This document shows, one piece after another, positions 1-8,364 of a DNA stretch of 23,372 nucleotides (its first letter is position 1; every line of letters begins with the position of its first letter). The position numbers and the translations under genes are program-made. The notes under the pieces are model-generated. The model searched no databases. It saw nothing but the letters and a program-made list of their open reading frames with translations, and was not told where the DNA came from. Origin of the DNA: a virus; IMG/VR virus record IMGVR_UViG_3300042320_000043, positions 1 to 23,372 of that record; one strand, written 5' to 3'.

Positions 1-801
1 GAAAATCACCTCGCTGGTGTTGCCGGCCCATGCAGCCACCTGTGGCACTGGGATTCCGGCTTCAATCCAGCGGCTGATTGCCGTATGCCTGCAGTCGTAC
101 GGACGGTACAGGTGGGAGATCAACCCAGCGCCATGCAACGGCTGCAGCTTTTTACGGAAGTAACTCTGAAACGCCACTCGATTCCACGGGAAGATGCACT
201 CGTTTTCCTGTGGCAGTTGCTCAAGGATGGCTCGGCATTTGCTGTTCAACGGCACCCATCGCTTCTTGTTGGTTTTAGTGCTGTCTTTATAGCCGTGTGT
301 AAGTGTCCAGTTGCTATGTACAAGGATCTTGTTTTCCTTGATGTCTGACCATCTCAAAGCTCGCACCTCACCAGTACGCATTGCAGTTTGCAGCATGAAC
401 TCGGTGTACCACGACCAGTTGACATCTTGATAGCTGCATTTTGCAGCAAGTGCAGCAAGCACTATGCCGACTTCATTGCGTGGTATTACGACAATCTCCT
501 CGTCTTTTTGCGGCGCCTTCGGCATTTTGAAGCTGGCCAGCGGGTTGCGCTCTAGGTAGCCAACATCCTCTTGCGCCGCCCACTTGTACATGCTTTTGGT
601 GTACATCGCCACGCGCCGTGACGACAGCACAGGCTTTTCGCCTAGGACCCAGATCATCACCTGTCTTGCGTGGCTGAGGTCCTGCACAGGACATCGAATC
701 AACCACTTGCGAACCTGCCGGTAGTCAGAGGTAAGGCTTGTTGGGCACAAGGCAATAGAACGCTCAGCGAGGAAGGCGTCCCAGAGTTCTACAAGTGTCA
801 T
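1..801 (-). CDS. int: Tyrosine recombinase (phage integrase), C-terminus cut by window edge
   Basis: A continuous open frame of 267 codons runs from ATG at 801 to base 1 with no stop, so the C-terminus is missing. It is a tyrosine-type site-specific recombinase that would integrate or excise phage DNA. The N-terminal part (about 1-95) is helical and fits a SAM-like core-binding domain. The catalytic domain is clear: MRTGEVRALRW holds Arg I (R142), KDSTKTNKKRWVPL holds the beta-hairpin lysine, and PYDCRHTAISRW holds Arg II (R238). Two positions vary from the usual pattern: the His of HxxR is Tyr235, and the usual GH of the last box is G-N (N261). The nucleophile Tyr lies just off the edge. The gene follows the tail operon on the same strand and makes the element temperate. 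A weak AGGG lies upstream of the start. Confidence 0.9.
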   Translation of the reverse strand, partial: MTLVELWDAFLAERSIALCPTSLTSDYRQVRKWLIRCPVQDLSHARQVMIWVLGEKPVLSSRRVAMYTKSMYKWAAQEDVGYLERNPLASFKMPKAPQKDEEIVVIPRNEVGIVLAALAAKCSYQDVNWSWYTEFMLQTAMRTGEVRALRWSDIKENKILVHSNWTLTHGYKDSTKTNKKRWVPLNSKCRAILEQLPQENECIFPWNRVAFQSYFRKKLQPLHGAGLISHLYRPYDCRHTAISRWIEAGIPVPQVAAWAGNTSEVIF

Positions 802-817
802 GTACCAACCCTACAAG

Positions 818-842
818 AAAAGCCCGCCGGTTACAGCGGGCT
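818..842 (-). terminator. Rho-independent terminator between tail fibre and integrase
   Basis: On the minus strand AGCCCGC, an 8-nt loop and GCGGGCT form a perfect 7-bp GC-rich stem (821-842), followed by TTTTCTT. It lies after the 664-aa fibre stop (873) and ends only about 17 nt before the integrase ATG. It most likely closes the late structural operon. Confidence 0.75.
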
Positions 843-872
843 CACGCTCAGTATTGAAGGTGACTACTGGCT

Positions 873-2867
873 CTAGCAAGCCATCAGCACGCAGGGCACG
901 CAGTAGCTACCGTCCTCGTAGGTGCAGCTCACGTTGGTGCTGGTGACCTTGGCCACAGTCTTGCTGCGAATGATGTCGTCGTCCTGGGGTTTGGCAGTGC
1001 CATCACCAGCGGACATGAGTAGATCGCCACGCTGAACTGTGACGCCTTCGGCAATGCGGATGATCATGTCACCCGTCATTGCACAGTAGAAATCTTTGGT
1101 GTGAACTTCATCGTCATTGTCCCACCCCTGAAACACACCAGCAACATTGAAATCACCTTCAACATCGCTCACTTTCATGCGGTTGAGTTGTTCATTTGTT
1201 TGTTCGCCCCAATCGCACATTTCATCCAAGTTGCTCAGCACAGTGCCGCGTAGGATTTCAACACGATCTCCGTTCCCAGGGAGCTGTGACCAACGGCTTA
1301 GGTGAGCACCGTTCAGAGAGACAGTGTTACCTGAAACAGAAATGCTGCCTTCAATGGCTGTGTCTTGGTAAAACTCAAGCAGGTTGCCGTCATCGGTAGT
1401 CCTGTTGACATGCAATGGCGTACCAGACGCACGTTGGAAAGTCCCAGCTCCAACGACAGTAAGCCGTTCGGCGCTGGTAATGATTGCGCCTGTTGTTCTA
1501 TTGATAAATACGCCACCTGCATTATCAATCCTCATCCGCTCCGTAGGACCAGCCGCGCCATCTGCCGTAGTGGAGAACACTAACCTGCCCGGCATGTCAT
1601 CAGCGCCGGGGGTGCCGTCTACTTGTGCTGTAATTGATGCGCTACTGACAAAGTTTGTATTATCGGCACCTTGGAAAAAGATCGAGCCCAGCGAATCACC
1701 ATCAGCAACGATGTCAGGAGTTGCATCGCCTACTGTTGTGGAGCGTGATTTAGCGAGGTAAATTCCGCTTTGTCCGGTATCGTTTGAGTTCCTAAGAATT
1801 GACAATGCTGAGTTGTTAAGAGAGGTGCCTTCTATTTGGAAGGGGCTGGTTCTTGCGCCGCTTGTGAAGTTTGCACGCGCACTAGACGTGCCAACTAAGA
1901 GGCGACCCGAGGCATCAAATCGCGCTTTTTCACTGCCACCTGTGACAAACGCAAGATTATCCGTGGCAGGCCGATACAAACCGGCGCTGAACGCTACGGC
2001 AGAACTGTTCGCGGTGAAGGCAATTCCTCCGGCTGTACTTGAACAAGCAATGGTTCCATTGACATCCAATGTAGTAGCCGGACTCGTAGTGCCAATCCCT
2101 ACGCGGCCTGCGGAGGTGATCCGCATCCGCTCGATTCCGCTAGCGCTATCGGCATTGGTGCGAAAAGTTAATGCCGTTGCATTCTGAGCTGTAGTTTCAT
2201 TTACGCCATAAATGCCTGCGGCTCTGGTTGCGCCTCCAGTGTTTGGGGAAAATGTAATACCTATAGCCGTATTAGCTCCTGAGTTTTGGTTGTGCAGTAG
2301 CACACCAACCGCATCAACACCGGCAGCATCTTTCCGTATCTCTAAAAGTTCCTGAGGACTAGAAGTCCCCAGACCTAAAAGGCCAGCGGAGGTTAGGCGC
2401 ATCCGCTCGTTTCCTAGCGTATAGGCAACAAGGGCTTCTCCCGTCGCACCTAAAAAAGGCGTAAAAGTACTCCCATTAGGGTTAAAATATATCCCAGCGA
2501 GGCTTCCCGTAGTGCTCGCAAGGATAAGCTGCTCGGCAGCAGCAGATGAAACAACTAATGCTCTGTTTGGACTAGACGTGCCGATACCAACTCGCCCACT
2601 CGCATCAACAAACAACCGCCCCGTGCCATTAGTTGAGATGGCTAGTTGGTCAGCGCCAGGGCTGTAGATGCCGGTGTTTTCGTCGCCTTCGATGGCAATG
2701 CTTGGTGCAGCAGCAGTACCAAGCGGCACGCCACGGAACAACTCCTCAATGGTGATCCGCTTGTTCTTACTGGCAGCAGCAACCTCGCTGATGTCAACGA
2801 TGGGCAGGTAGTCACCAGCCGCTGGTGCAGTCAGTGCTGTCAGATCCGAAATCTTACGGTCAGCCAT
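873..2867 (-). CDS. Phage tail fibre protein with GIGTxSP repeats
   Basis: 664 aa. The N-terminus (about 1-50, KISDLTALTAPAAGDYLPIVD) is the kind that docks phage fibres. The shaft holds at least five degenerate units of the form [E]RMRI-x-SAG-RVGIGTxSP, near residues 84-100, 155-171, 247-263, 314-330 and 443-460. These are beta-rich, trimer-forming repeats common in fibre shafts. From about 505 the sequence changes to a distinct C-terminal domain (LNGAHLSRW, VAGVFQGWDNDDE, GDMIIRIAEG) that ends in a Cys-rich tail, CTYEDGSYCVPCVLMAC. This domain could be an intramolecular chaperone or a receptor-binding head. No Peptidase_S74 signature was seen, and a Peptidase_G2-like domain is only a guess. 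The fibre is probably the receptor-contacting appendage. AAGGA lies about 13 nt upstream of the ATG. Gene role is firm, C-terminal function open. Confidence 0.85.
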   Translation of the reverse strand: MADRKISDLTALTAPAAGDYLPIVDISEVAAASKNKRITIEELFRGVPLGTAAAPSIAIEGDENTGIYSPGADQLAISTNGTGRLFVDASGRVGIGTSSPNRALVVSSAAAEQLILASTTGSLAGIYFNPNGSTFTPFLGATGEALVAYTLGNERMRLTSAGLLGLGTSSPQELLEIRKDAAGVDAVGVLLHNQNSGANTAIGITFSPNTGGATRAAGIYGVNETTAQNATALTFRTNADSASGIERMRITSAGRVGIGTTSPATTLDVNGTIACSSTAGGIAFTANSSAVAFSAGLYRPATDNLAFVTGGSEKARFDASGRLLVGTSSARANFTSGARTSPFQIEGTSLNNSALSILRNSNDTGQSGIYLAKSRSTTVGDATPDIVADGDSLGSIFFQGADNTNFVSSASITAQVDGTPGADDMPGRLVFSTTADGAAGPTERMRIDNAGGVFINRTTGAIITSAERLTVVGAGTFQRASGTPLHVNRTTDDGNLLEFYQDTAIEGSISVSGNTVSLNGAHLSRWSQLPGNGDRVEILRGTVLSNLDEMCDWGEQTNEQLNRMKVSDVEGDFNVAGVFQGWDNDDEVHTKDFYCAMTGDMIIRIAEGVTVQRGDLLMSAGDGTAKPQDDDIIRSKTVAKVTSTNVSCTYEDGSYCVPCVLMAC

Positions 2868-2889
2868 TGCTGGAACAGTCCTTTATGGC

Positions 2890-3075
2890 CTACTCTACTG
2901 CTTCTGGGATTTCAGGCGCCACAAAGCTGCCGTCTGCATATCCCCAGCCGATACCTGCGCCATCCTGCAATGGCACCAGATCGCAACCTTCAGGTGGTTG
3001 CCATGATGCCTCGCCATCCCAGATGGTGACATTGATGACGATGCCGTTTTCGACGATTGCGTAATTCATAGTCAT
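2890..3075 (-). CDS. Small tail-fibre-associated protein (61 aa)
   Basis: The start at 3075 overlaps the stop of the glycine-rich fibre gene as TGATG, which indicates translational coupling. GTG at 3078 and ATG at 3069 (MNYAIVENG) are alternatives. The 61-aa product reads MTMNYAIVENGIVINVTIWDG, then WQPPEGCDLVPL, then IGWGYADGSFVAPE. It resembles the short ENGxVxNVxxWDG...IGWxYxxGxFxxP proteins or domains found beside phage fibre genes. Those are sometimes annotated as tail fibre assembly or as fibre domains. Function is unproven; position between two fibre genes suggests a fibre subunit or assembly factor. Confidence 0.75.
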   Translation of the reverse strand: MTMNYAIVENGIVINVTIWDGEASWQPPEGCDLVPLQDGAGIGWGYADGSFVAPEIPEAVE

Positions 3076-4118
3076 CACCAGATGTAGACGATGCAGAGGC
3101 CAGCGCCGCCAGCACCACTGGCAACTGCTGTTTGATTAGAACCACCGCCGCCGCCGCCCGGTACGGATGCAGCAGTGCCGGTGTTGGACGTGGCGCCATC
3201 ACCACCGTTGAGGCTGTCGCCACCTGCGCGTTGGGTGGCAGAACCGCCAACAGAAGCAGCGCCACCACCGCCGCCACCCCAGAAAGCAGCCGGGCCATTG
3301 CTTGTGCCGCTAGCGCCACCGGCACCACCGTAATCACCTGTATCCCCTGCATTGCCGCCGGTCAATATAGAGCCGTGGCCAGCACCGCCTGTACTGCTAG
3401 ATCCAGCAGCCAGGCTGCCGCCACCGCCGCCGCCAGTAGCAATAAGTGTGCCCCCCACATTGGTGCGGCTACCACCAGCGCCGCCGTAAGCAGTCATCAA
3501 GCTGCCGAAGCTGCTGGTGCCGCCGACGTTGCCATTGGCATCAGTGCCGGATGCAATGGCTGCACCACCTGCGCCGATTGTGACCGCAGCAGAACCGGGC
3601 AAATCAGACAACTGGAATAACCGCTGCACGCAAGCACCGCCACCACCGCCACCACCGGCTGTTGCTCCGTATCGCGCACCACTGCCGCCGCCGCCCCATA
3701 GCGTGATCAGTGCAATGGTGCCGGCGGTGGGCTTTACCCATGTGCCGTTAGCAGTAAAAACTTCCTTACTAGAGCCGGGCGGGATGGCGTTCCAGCTTGC
3801 GACAGTGCCGTTAGTGGTGAGGTACTTACCGCTTTGGCTGGTCTGCGACGGCAGCGTGCCCTCAAAGGTGATTGTATTACCAACAATCGTGGCGACCTTG
3901 ATCCAGGCGTTGTTGTTGGAATTGCGCTTTCTCCAGACTGGGGAGGTGGATGTTGGATCGATTGTCGTTCCAAGGTCGATCCAATCCTGAAACGCCACCG
4001 TGCTTGATGGCTGAGGAACGCCGCTGCTGTTTGAAAACAGTGCGGCCAGGTTGTTGTTGATGTCAGCGCGGACCGTCGGGAATGTGTCGTTCTGAACGGT
4101 CTGGTCAGCTTGCGCCAT
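3075..4118 (-). CDS. Polyglycine-rich tail fibre / adhesin
   Basis: 347 aa from ATG at 4118, which overlaps the gpJ stop as TAATG; a start 42 nt further upstream would only add a shadow of gpJ. Residues 1-115 are a baseplate-proximal part with a short motif SGKYLTTNGTVASW seen in fibres. From about 140 to the end there are many Gly runs (GGGG, GGGGGGG at about 155-161, GGGGGG at 229-234, 281-286 and 321-326), separated by short Ser/Ala/Thr/Asn loops. The protein ends GLCIVYIW. Gly-rich repeats of this kind form polyglycine-II helix lattices in the S16 gp38-type adhesins (established knowledge). The similar role here, as a receptor-binding tip, is inference. The gene lies directly after gpJ. 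Confidence 0.82.
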   Translation of the reverse strand: MAQADQTVQNDTFPTVRADINNNLAALFSNSSGVPQPSSTVAFQDWIDLGTTIDPTSTSPVWRKRNSNNNAWIKVATIVGNTITFEGTLPSQTSQSGKYLTTNGTVASWNAIPPGSSKEVFTANGTWVKPTAGTIALITLWGGGGSGARYGATAGGGGGGGACVQRLFQLSDLPGSAAVTIGAGGAAIASGTDANGNVGGTSSFGSLMTAYGGAGGSRTNVGGTLIATGGGGGGSLAAGSSSTGGAGHGSILTGGNAGDTGDYGGAGGASGTSNGPAAFWGGGGGGAASVGGSATQRAGGDSLNGGDGATSNTGTAASVPGGGGGGSNQTAVASGAGGAGLCIVYIW

Positions 4119-7100
4119 TAGACGATCTCTCTGCCGTAGCCAGTAGCAGTGTAATCGCAACTGCGGGTGACGCCTGCATTGGCACTGTTGTAGAAGTTTA
4201 CAGTGAAGCCGGTGCGGCTGGTAGAGGTGACCGTGTAGTAGTCACCAGTTGCCATGTTCGACGGGCTGATCACGATGTTCGGTGTCTGGTAAAACGCCTG
4301 CGCAAACGTGACCGTGTAGGTGTTGGCGCCAGTGCGGTTGCCAGATTCAACTCGCTGCTGCAGTTCAGCCGTTGCACCTAGGTCTGAGATCGCCAAGCCG
4401 ATTAGGTTGCTTTGGGTGATGCCAATCACCCGCACCTGGATGGCGCGTGCCCGGACCACGGCATTGACAAACTCGTTCCATGGTCCCCACGTTGGCGTGC
4501 CGGCTGGGTTGTCGTTAGTTGTGCGGACATAGGTAATGCAGTTGGTTTGGTCAAGGTCACTACCGTCGAAGTTGCCGGGTTGGTCGTCAAAAAAGCTATC
4601 CACCGTGCCAGTACCTGTGCCAGGGCCTGTTGCCGTGAAAATAAGGCCCACGGTATTGCTGTCTGCGCCAATGGCAAGAAAATCTGTTGTACCGATGGAA
4701 ACAATTTTATACCTTTTGCCTGCGACAATTCCAGTCACGGACAATGCCACCCCGACGCTATCAAAGTTGATTGATGTGCTGACCGGATAGCTAATGATCC
4801 GGCGGCGAAGGTTGATGTCATAAACCTGCGTCAGGTCCAGCGTGTCCTTGTAGACATAGGTACCAGTCAGCGCAGTCGCTGGGTTCAAATACAGCGCAAC
4901 CTTGCCAGCGTCATACACGAAGTTGGTTTTGGTGCCATCAAACTTGGGCACCAGGTTTTGCTCTTCCCAGACCTTTACGCTTAGGCGTGGCTGCGGCGTG
5001 GGCAATGCTGCATGGATGCCGACCGGCACCAGCGACCGCACGCCGGACTGATCACGGAAGGCGACGAAATAAGTGCCGGCCAGCAACGGCACCTGCTTTT
5101 GGGTTTGGTTGCCAGCCGCTGCCTGCACGATGGCATTACTGGTTGACCACTCCGCTGCTGGCATGTCACGCGGGTCATGGCGAATCAGCACTTCACCGCC
5201 AATCAGCACATCGAGGTCGGTCGCTAGATCCCACTGGATAATGGCGGTGCTTTCGTTGATGGGCACCAAGCTGACGCCTGTCGGGTTGGCAGGTGGTGCG
5301 CCAACGCCCGTCACCGAGAACATCATCTCTGCCGGTGCGCTGCTAATCACCTGCGTGGAGCTGATTGCATACACCTCCACTTGATAATTGCCGGTTGTGA
5401 CGTCCTCGATTTCGTACAGCGGGCCGTATTGGCGCACCTCGGTCCAGTTGCCAAACTCTGCCCGCCACCGAATTTTGTATTCATTGACGCCACGGACACC
5501 CTTCCATGTGAGTGCCAACTTGGTGGTAACCCGACCATTGAGCGGATACAGAATCTCGGTGCCGGTCAAGTCCTGCGGTGTTTCAGGTGGCACGTTTAGG
5601 TTGGTAATGTCGCGGGCTTCAAGTGGTGCGCCGCGCTCCACATAGTCGTATTTGCTGCTGTTGTAGCTGACGGCTGTGATCGAATAATTGATGCCCTCTT
5701 CTTCTTGGATGCCCAGCACCTTCCATTGCGTCGGTTGGATGTCGCTGGTTTCAACCATCCACACACCACCATTTTGTGGCGCCATGCTGAAAGGCGGCGT
5801 GACTGTGTACACACCAGCGGTCAAGTCTGTGATGGTGCGCGATTCAACGATGCCATCGTCTAGCACCACGCTCAGGGTGCCGGTGCTGGGCAGATCGGTT
5901 GCATTGTCAACCGTGACGGTGCTTGCGGTTCCGCTACTGATGCGGCCAGCGCGGCGAGCGCCAGACTTAACAGGGTCGGCAATGTTGATGACAGCACCGG
6001 GACGAACGATGATGCCGTTCTCCAGGCTGGTGGTAAAGCTGCATACTTCTGTCTCGTAGCGTTCGGAGTAAAGAATCCACTCGCCCACGCGATGCGCTTG
6101 TGACCGGCTGGTGGTGGCAAATGCCGTGACCTCTTTAGTCACTACGCCATAACGGGCGATGCCTTCAGGATCTTCGACTACTTCCCGATCAATGTCGCCC
6201 AGCTCTAGGTTGAGCCAGCCAACAACAACAACAGTTGAGCGGGTCTTTAGGCTGCTGGTTTCGTAGCTAAAGCCGTCTTCGCTGACATTGGCAAGACTGA
6301 ACAGCGCAACCGGATCTGATGGCCGGTCCTGCATCATGCTCAACGATCCAGCCGCCCAGTACGGCATGGCCCGGAAAATTGAACACATGTCATTGATTAA
6401 CCTATAAGCTTCTTCTTGGGTTTGGATGTTGACGTTGCAGCTAAACCGTGGCTCGCTAATTGGATCATTTAGGCCAGTCGATACCAGTTCAGCGCAATAC
6501 TTACTAGCTTGAAAAAATGCCCACTTGTCCAATGTGTTGGCTTGGATGTGATCACCCAGTCCATAGCGTTTTGATACCAAAATGTCCCAAAGAATCCAAG
6601 CGGGGTCGCTGGTCCATGCAGCAGCGCCGAATGTTCCATTCCAAATACCGGAATAGGTGAGCCTGCCGGTTTCTAGGTCAACGGTTGCATTGCTCGGAAT
6701 AGCAACCTTGATGCCACGAATTTTGTAGGCGCGTTGCGGGATGTTGCTGAACTGCTCAGCATCAATCCGTGTGGCAACGTAGGCAGTGTTTGGGTACTTC
6801 AGCTTTTTATAAATTAGCTCGGTGTAGCTAGACCACGAGAAAGTATTGGTCTCCTTAATGCTGGTCGGTTCTGCTGATGTGCGGCTAACGCGGATGTCAA
6901 CCGGAAACGTATCATTAAGTTCTATATTTCCGTTTGTGGTTAAAGAAGAGCTAGCTACATAAGAAAAAGAAGTTAGGCTAATTACTGTGGCAACAGTGTA
7001 CGTGCTGCTAGCGGCTGAACCAGATAGGATATTTGCGTAGAAAGCTGTGCCGACTGAAAGATTGTGGGGAGTAGATGTTGTTACGGTTACGGTAAAATTA

Positions 7101-7759
7101 GTTTGGCTGTAACTTCCGCTGATAACGCCATTAACGGTATCCAAAGTGACTATATAATCGCGCTGATACAGATCAGAAGTGCGGCCTGAAATGGTGTCAT
7201 TGATGACCGTGGCGTAGCTACCGCCGAAATAACGAACTGCAATTGCTAGCGACAATGACGTGCCAACGATGTCGCCGTTGTCAAGTACCTTTTGCAGCAA
7301 CGGAACGCTAATGGTTAACCGTACAGCATTGACGTTGGTGTCAATGATGGTCTTTACAACAGGCGTTGCGAGCACCACGTCTTGGCCAACTGAAATCTCT
7401 TCCTCGATGGCATCAAACCCCGGCACATAGGCCTGGCTTTGCGTGCCAAACTTGGTCACGACGGTGACGTTTTGAAAGTTAAAGTCGGATTCCTGCGGCA
7501 GTGTGTTGTCGGCAGTGGCATTAAGCAGCCGCGTCTTGTTGAAGTAAATATCCTTCATCGACGCATTCATGTATTGCGTCGTGCCTTGCGTCAATCCCAA
7601 ACGTGATGGCGTGGCAAATCCTTCGATTTCACCTTCGCTAAGGATTTCAACAATCTTGGCGTAAGCCGTTGAATCAAGGTTGTCTTTGGCTTCTGTGGAT
7701 TTACGAAAAGCGCCGCCGCCTTTACCCTTACCACCACCACCAGCACCGTAGATGCTCAT
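4118..7759 (-). CDS. J: Tail tip attachment / host specificity protein J
   Basis: 1213 aa, close to lambda J (1132 aa). It forms the central tip of the tail and contacts the host receptor. The N-terminus is Gly/Lys-rich (IYGAGGGGKGKGGG), followed by the conserved DNLDSTAYAKIVEILSEGEIEGF, which is typical of J. The tail-hub core includes YIVTLDT, PVDIRVSR and YPNTAYVATRIDAEQF; WILWDILVSKRYGLG and YRLINDMCSIFRAMPYW are very typical J motifs. Two fibronectin-III-like domains lie at about 725-920. Two short beta modules appear inserted, at about 211-282 and 1003-1055 (see findings). The ATG overlaps the gpI stop by 4 nt (ATGA), and the stop overlaps the next start. The C-terminal region is the likely specificity determinant. 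Confidence 0.93.
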   Translation of the reverse strand: MSIYGAGGGGKGKGGGAFRKSTEAKDNLDSTAYAKIVEILSEGEIEGFATPSRLGLTQGTTQYMNASMKDIYFNKTRLLNATADNTLPQESDFNFQNVTVVTKFGTQSQAYVPGFDAIEEEISVGQDVVLATPVVKTIIDTNVNAVRLTISVPLLQKVLDNGDIVGTSLSLAIAVRYFGGSYATVINDTISGRTSDLYQRDYIVTLDTVNGVISGSYSQTNFTVTVTTSTPHNLSVGTAFYANILSGSAASSTYTVATVISLTSFSYVASSSLTTNGNIELNDTFPVDIRVSRTSAEPTSIKETNTFSWSSYTELIYKKLKYPNTAYVATRIDAEQFSNIPQRAYKIRGIKVAIPSNATVDLETGRLTYSGIWNGTFGAAAWTSDPAWILWDILVSKRYGLGDHIQANTLDKWAFFQASKYCAELVSTGLNDPISEPRFSCNVNIQTQEEAYRLINDMCSIFRAMPYWAAGSLSMMQDRPSDPVALFSLANVSEDGFSYETSSLKTRSTVVVVGWLNLELGDIDREVVEDPEGIARYGVVTKEVTAFATTSRSQAHRVGEWILYSERYETEVCSFTTSLENGIIVRPGAVINIADPVKSGARRAGRISSGTASTVTVDNATDLPSTGTLSVVLDDGIVESRTITDLTAGVYTVTPPFSMAPQNGGVWMVETSDIQPTQWKVLGIQEEEGINYSITAVSYNSSKYDYVERGAPLEARDITNLNVPPETPQDLTGTEILYPLNGRVTTKLALTWKGVRGVNEYKIRWRAEFGNWTEVRQYGPLYEIEDVTTGNYQVEVYAISSTQVISSAPAEMMFSVTGVGAPPANPTGVSLVPINESTAIIQWDLATDLDVLIGGEVLIRHDPRDMPAAEWSTSNAIVQAAAGNQTQKQVPLLAGTYFVAFRDQSGVRSLVPVGIHAALPTPQPRLSVKVWEEQNLVPKFDGTKTNFVYDAGKVALYLNPATALTGTYVYKDTLDLTQVYDINLRRRIISYPVSTSINFDSVGVALSVTGIVAGKRYKIVSIGTTDFLAIGADSNTVGLIFTATGPGTGTGTVDSFFDDQPGNFDGSDLDQTNCITYVRTTNDNPAGTPTWGPWNEFVNAVVRARAIQVRVIGITQSNLIGLAISDLGATAELQQRVESGNRTGANTYTVTFAQAFYQTPNIVISPSNMATGDYYTVTSTSRTGFTVNFYNSANAGVTRSCDYTATGYGREIV

Positions 7760-8364
7760 ACGCCTGACACCTGCACAATGTCAGCGCCAGCGCTAACGAC
7801 AATGCCGCCAACCAGCATCTCGCCATAGACAACAGGCACCGGCACACCAGCCCGCGTGGTGTTCTGGATGCCGCTAAAGCTGAAACTTTTCTTGGGGTCG
7901 CCTTCGTCTTGGTCGGTTTTGGGCGTTGGGGTCAAAGCCTGTGAGATGCCGCCCACAACAAGACTCAAGCCAACGCTGAACAAAATTTTTCCAACAACGG
8001 TGAAGCCAGCAGCCACTGCAGCCTTGCCGCCCGCCGCTGCTACGGCAGCCGCCCAACCAACGCCAGGCACAAAAGCCAGAGCTACTAAGGCAATCCCCAG
8101 CAAAATTTTTCCAATTGCGCCCCCGCCGGCAATGACTGGAATAATTTCGATTTCACGGCCCATCGGGTTGTGGATGTCATCGAGGGCCAGGTCTTCGCCA
8201 GCGGTATGGACGCGGTAATACTGCTGCGCCATATGGGCTTCTAACTCTGGCCAGTTGGTCACTAGAAAACGGACGGCCTCAGCAGCAGTGGCGACATCTG
8301 CTTCCAGTACGCGATGGCCGACGAACTTAGCGAGGGCGCCGTATAGCTTGATCTTACGCAGCAT
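7756..8364 (-). CDS. I: Tail assembly protein I
   Basis: 202 aa. The start is ATG at 8364 ([14 protein letters not shown]) because a perfect AAGGAGGT lies 6-7 nt upstream; a longer start at 8385 would place that ribosome binding site inside the coding region. The first about 75 residues are a ubiquitin-like beta-grasp domain seen in lambda gpI. They are followed by a Gly/Ala-rich hydrophobic stretch ([20 protein letters not shown], then [16 protein letters not shown]) with two membrane-like segments. The C-terminus ends in [18 protein letters not shown], a motif common to gpI-like proteins. It acts in assembly of the tail tip with K, L and J and is absent from the mature lambda virion. It overlaps gpK by 11 nt and gpJ by 4 nt. 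Confidence 0.9.
   Translation of the reverse strand: MLRKIKLYGALAKFVGHRVLEADVATAAEAVRFLVTNWPELEAHMAQQYYRVHTAGEDLALDDIHNPMGREIEIIPVIAGGGAIGKILLGIALVALAFVPGVGWAAAVAAAGGKAAVAAGFTVVGKILFSVGLSLVVGGISQALTPTPKTDQDEGDPKKSFSFSGIQNTTRAGVPVPVVYGEMLVGGIVVSAGADIVQVSGV

Noticed and set aside
473-706. 77-aa minus-strand frame in the left region
   Set aside because: Overlaps the integrase in another frame; the integrase frame shows all the catalytic motifs.
3132-3620. Ala/Thr/Cys-rich plus-strand frame
   Set aside because: It is the antisense of the glycine-rich fibre; GGC/GCC repeats leave several frames open.
4119-4160. Longer start for the glycine-rich fibre (MRLHCYWLRQRD...)
   Set aside because: This stretch is the 3' end of gpJ in another frame; ATG 4118 is coupled to the gpJ stop by TAATG and starts a typical sequence.
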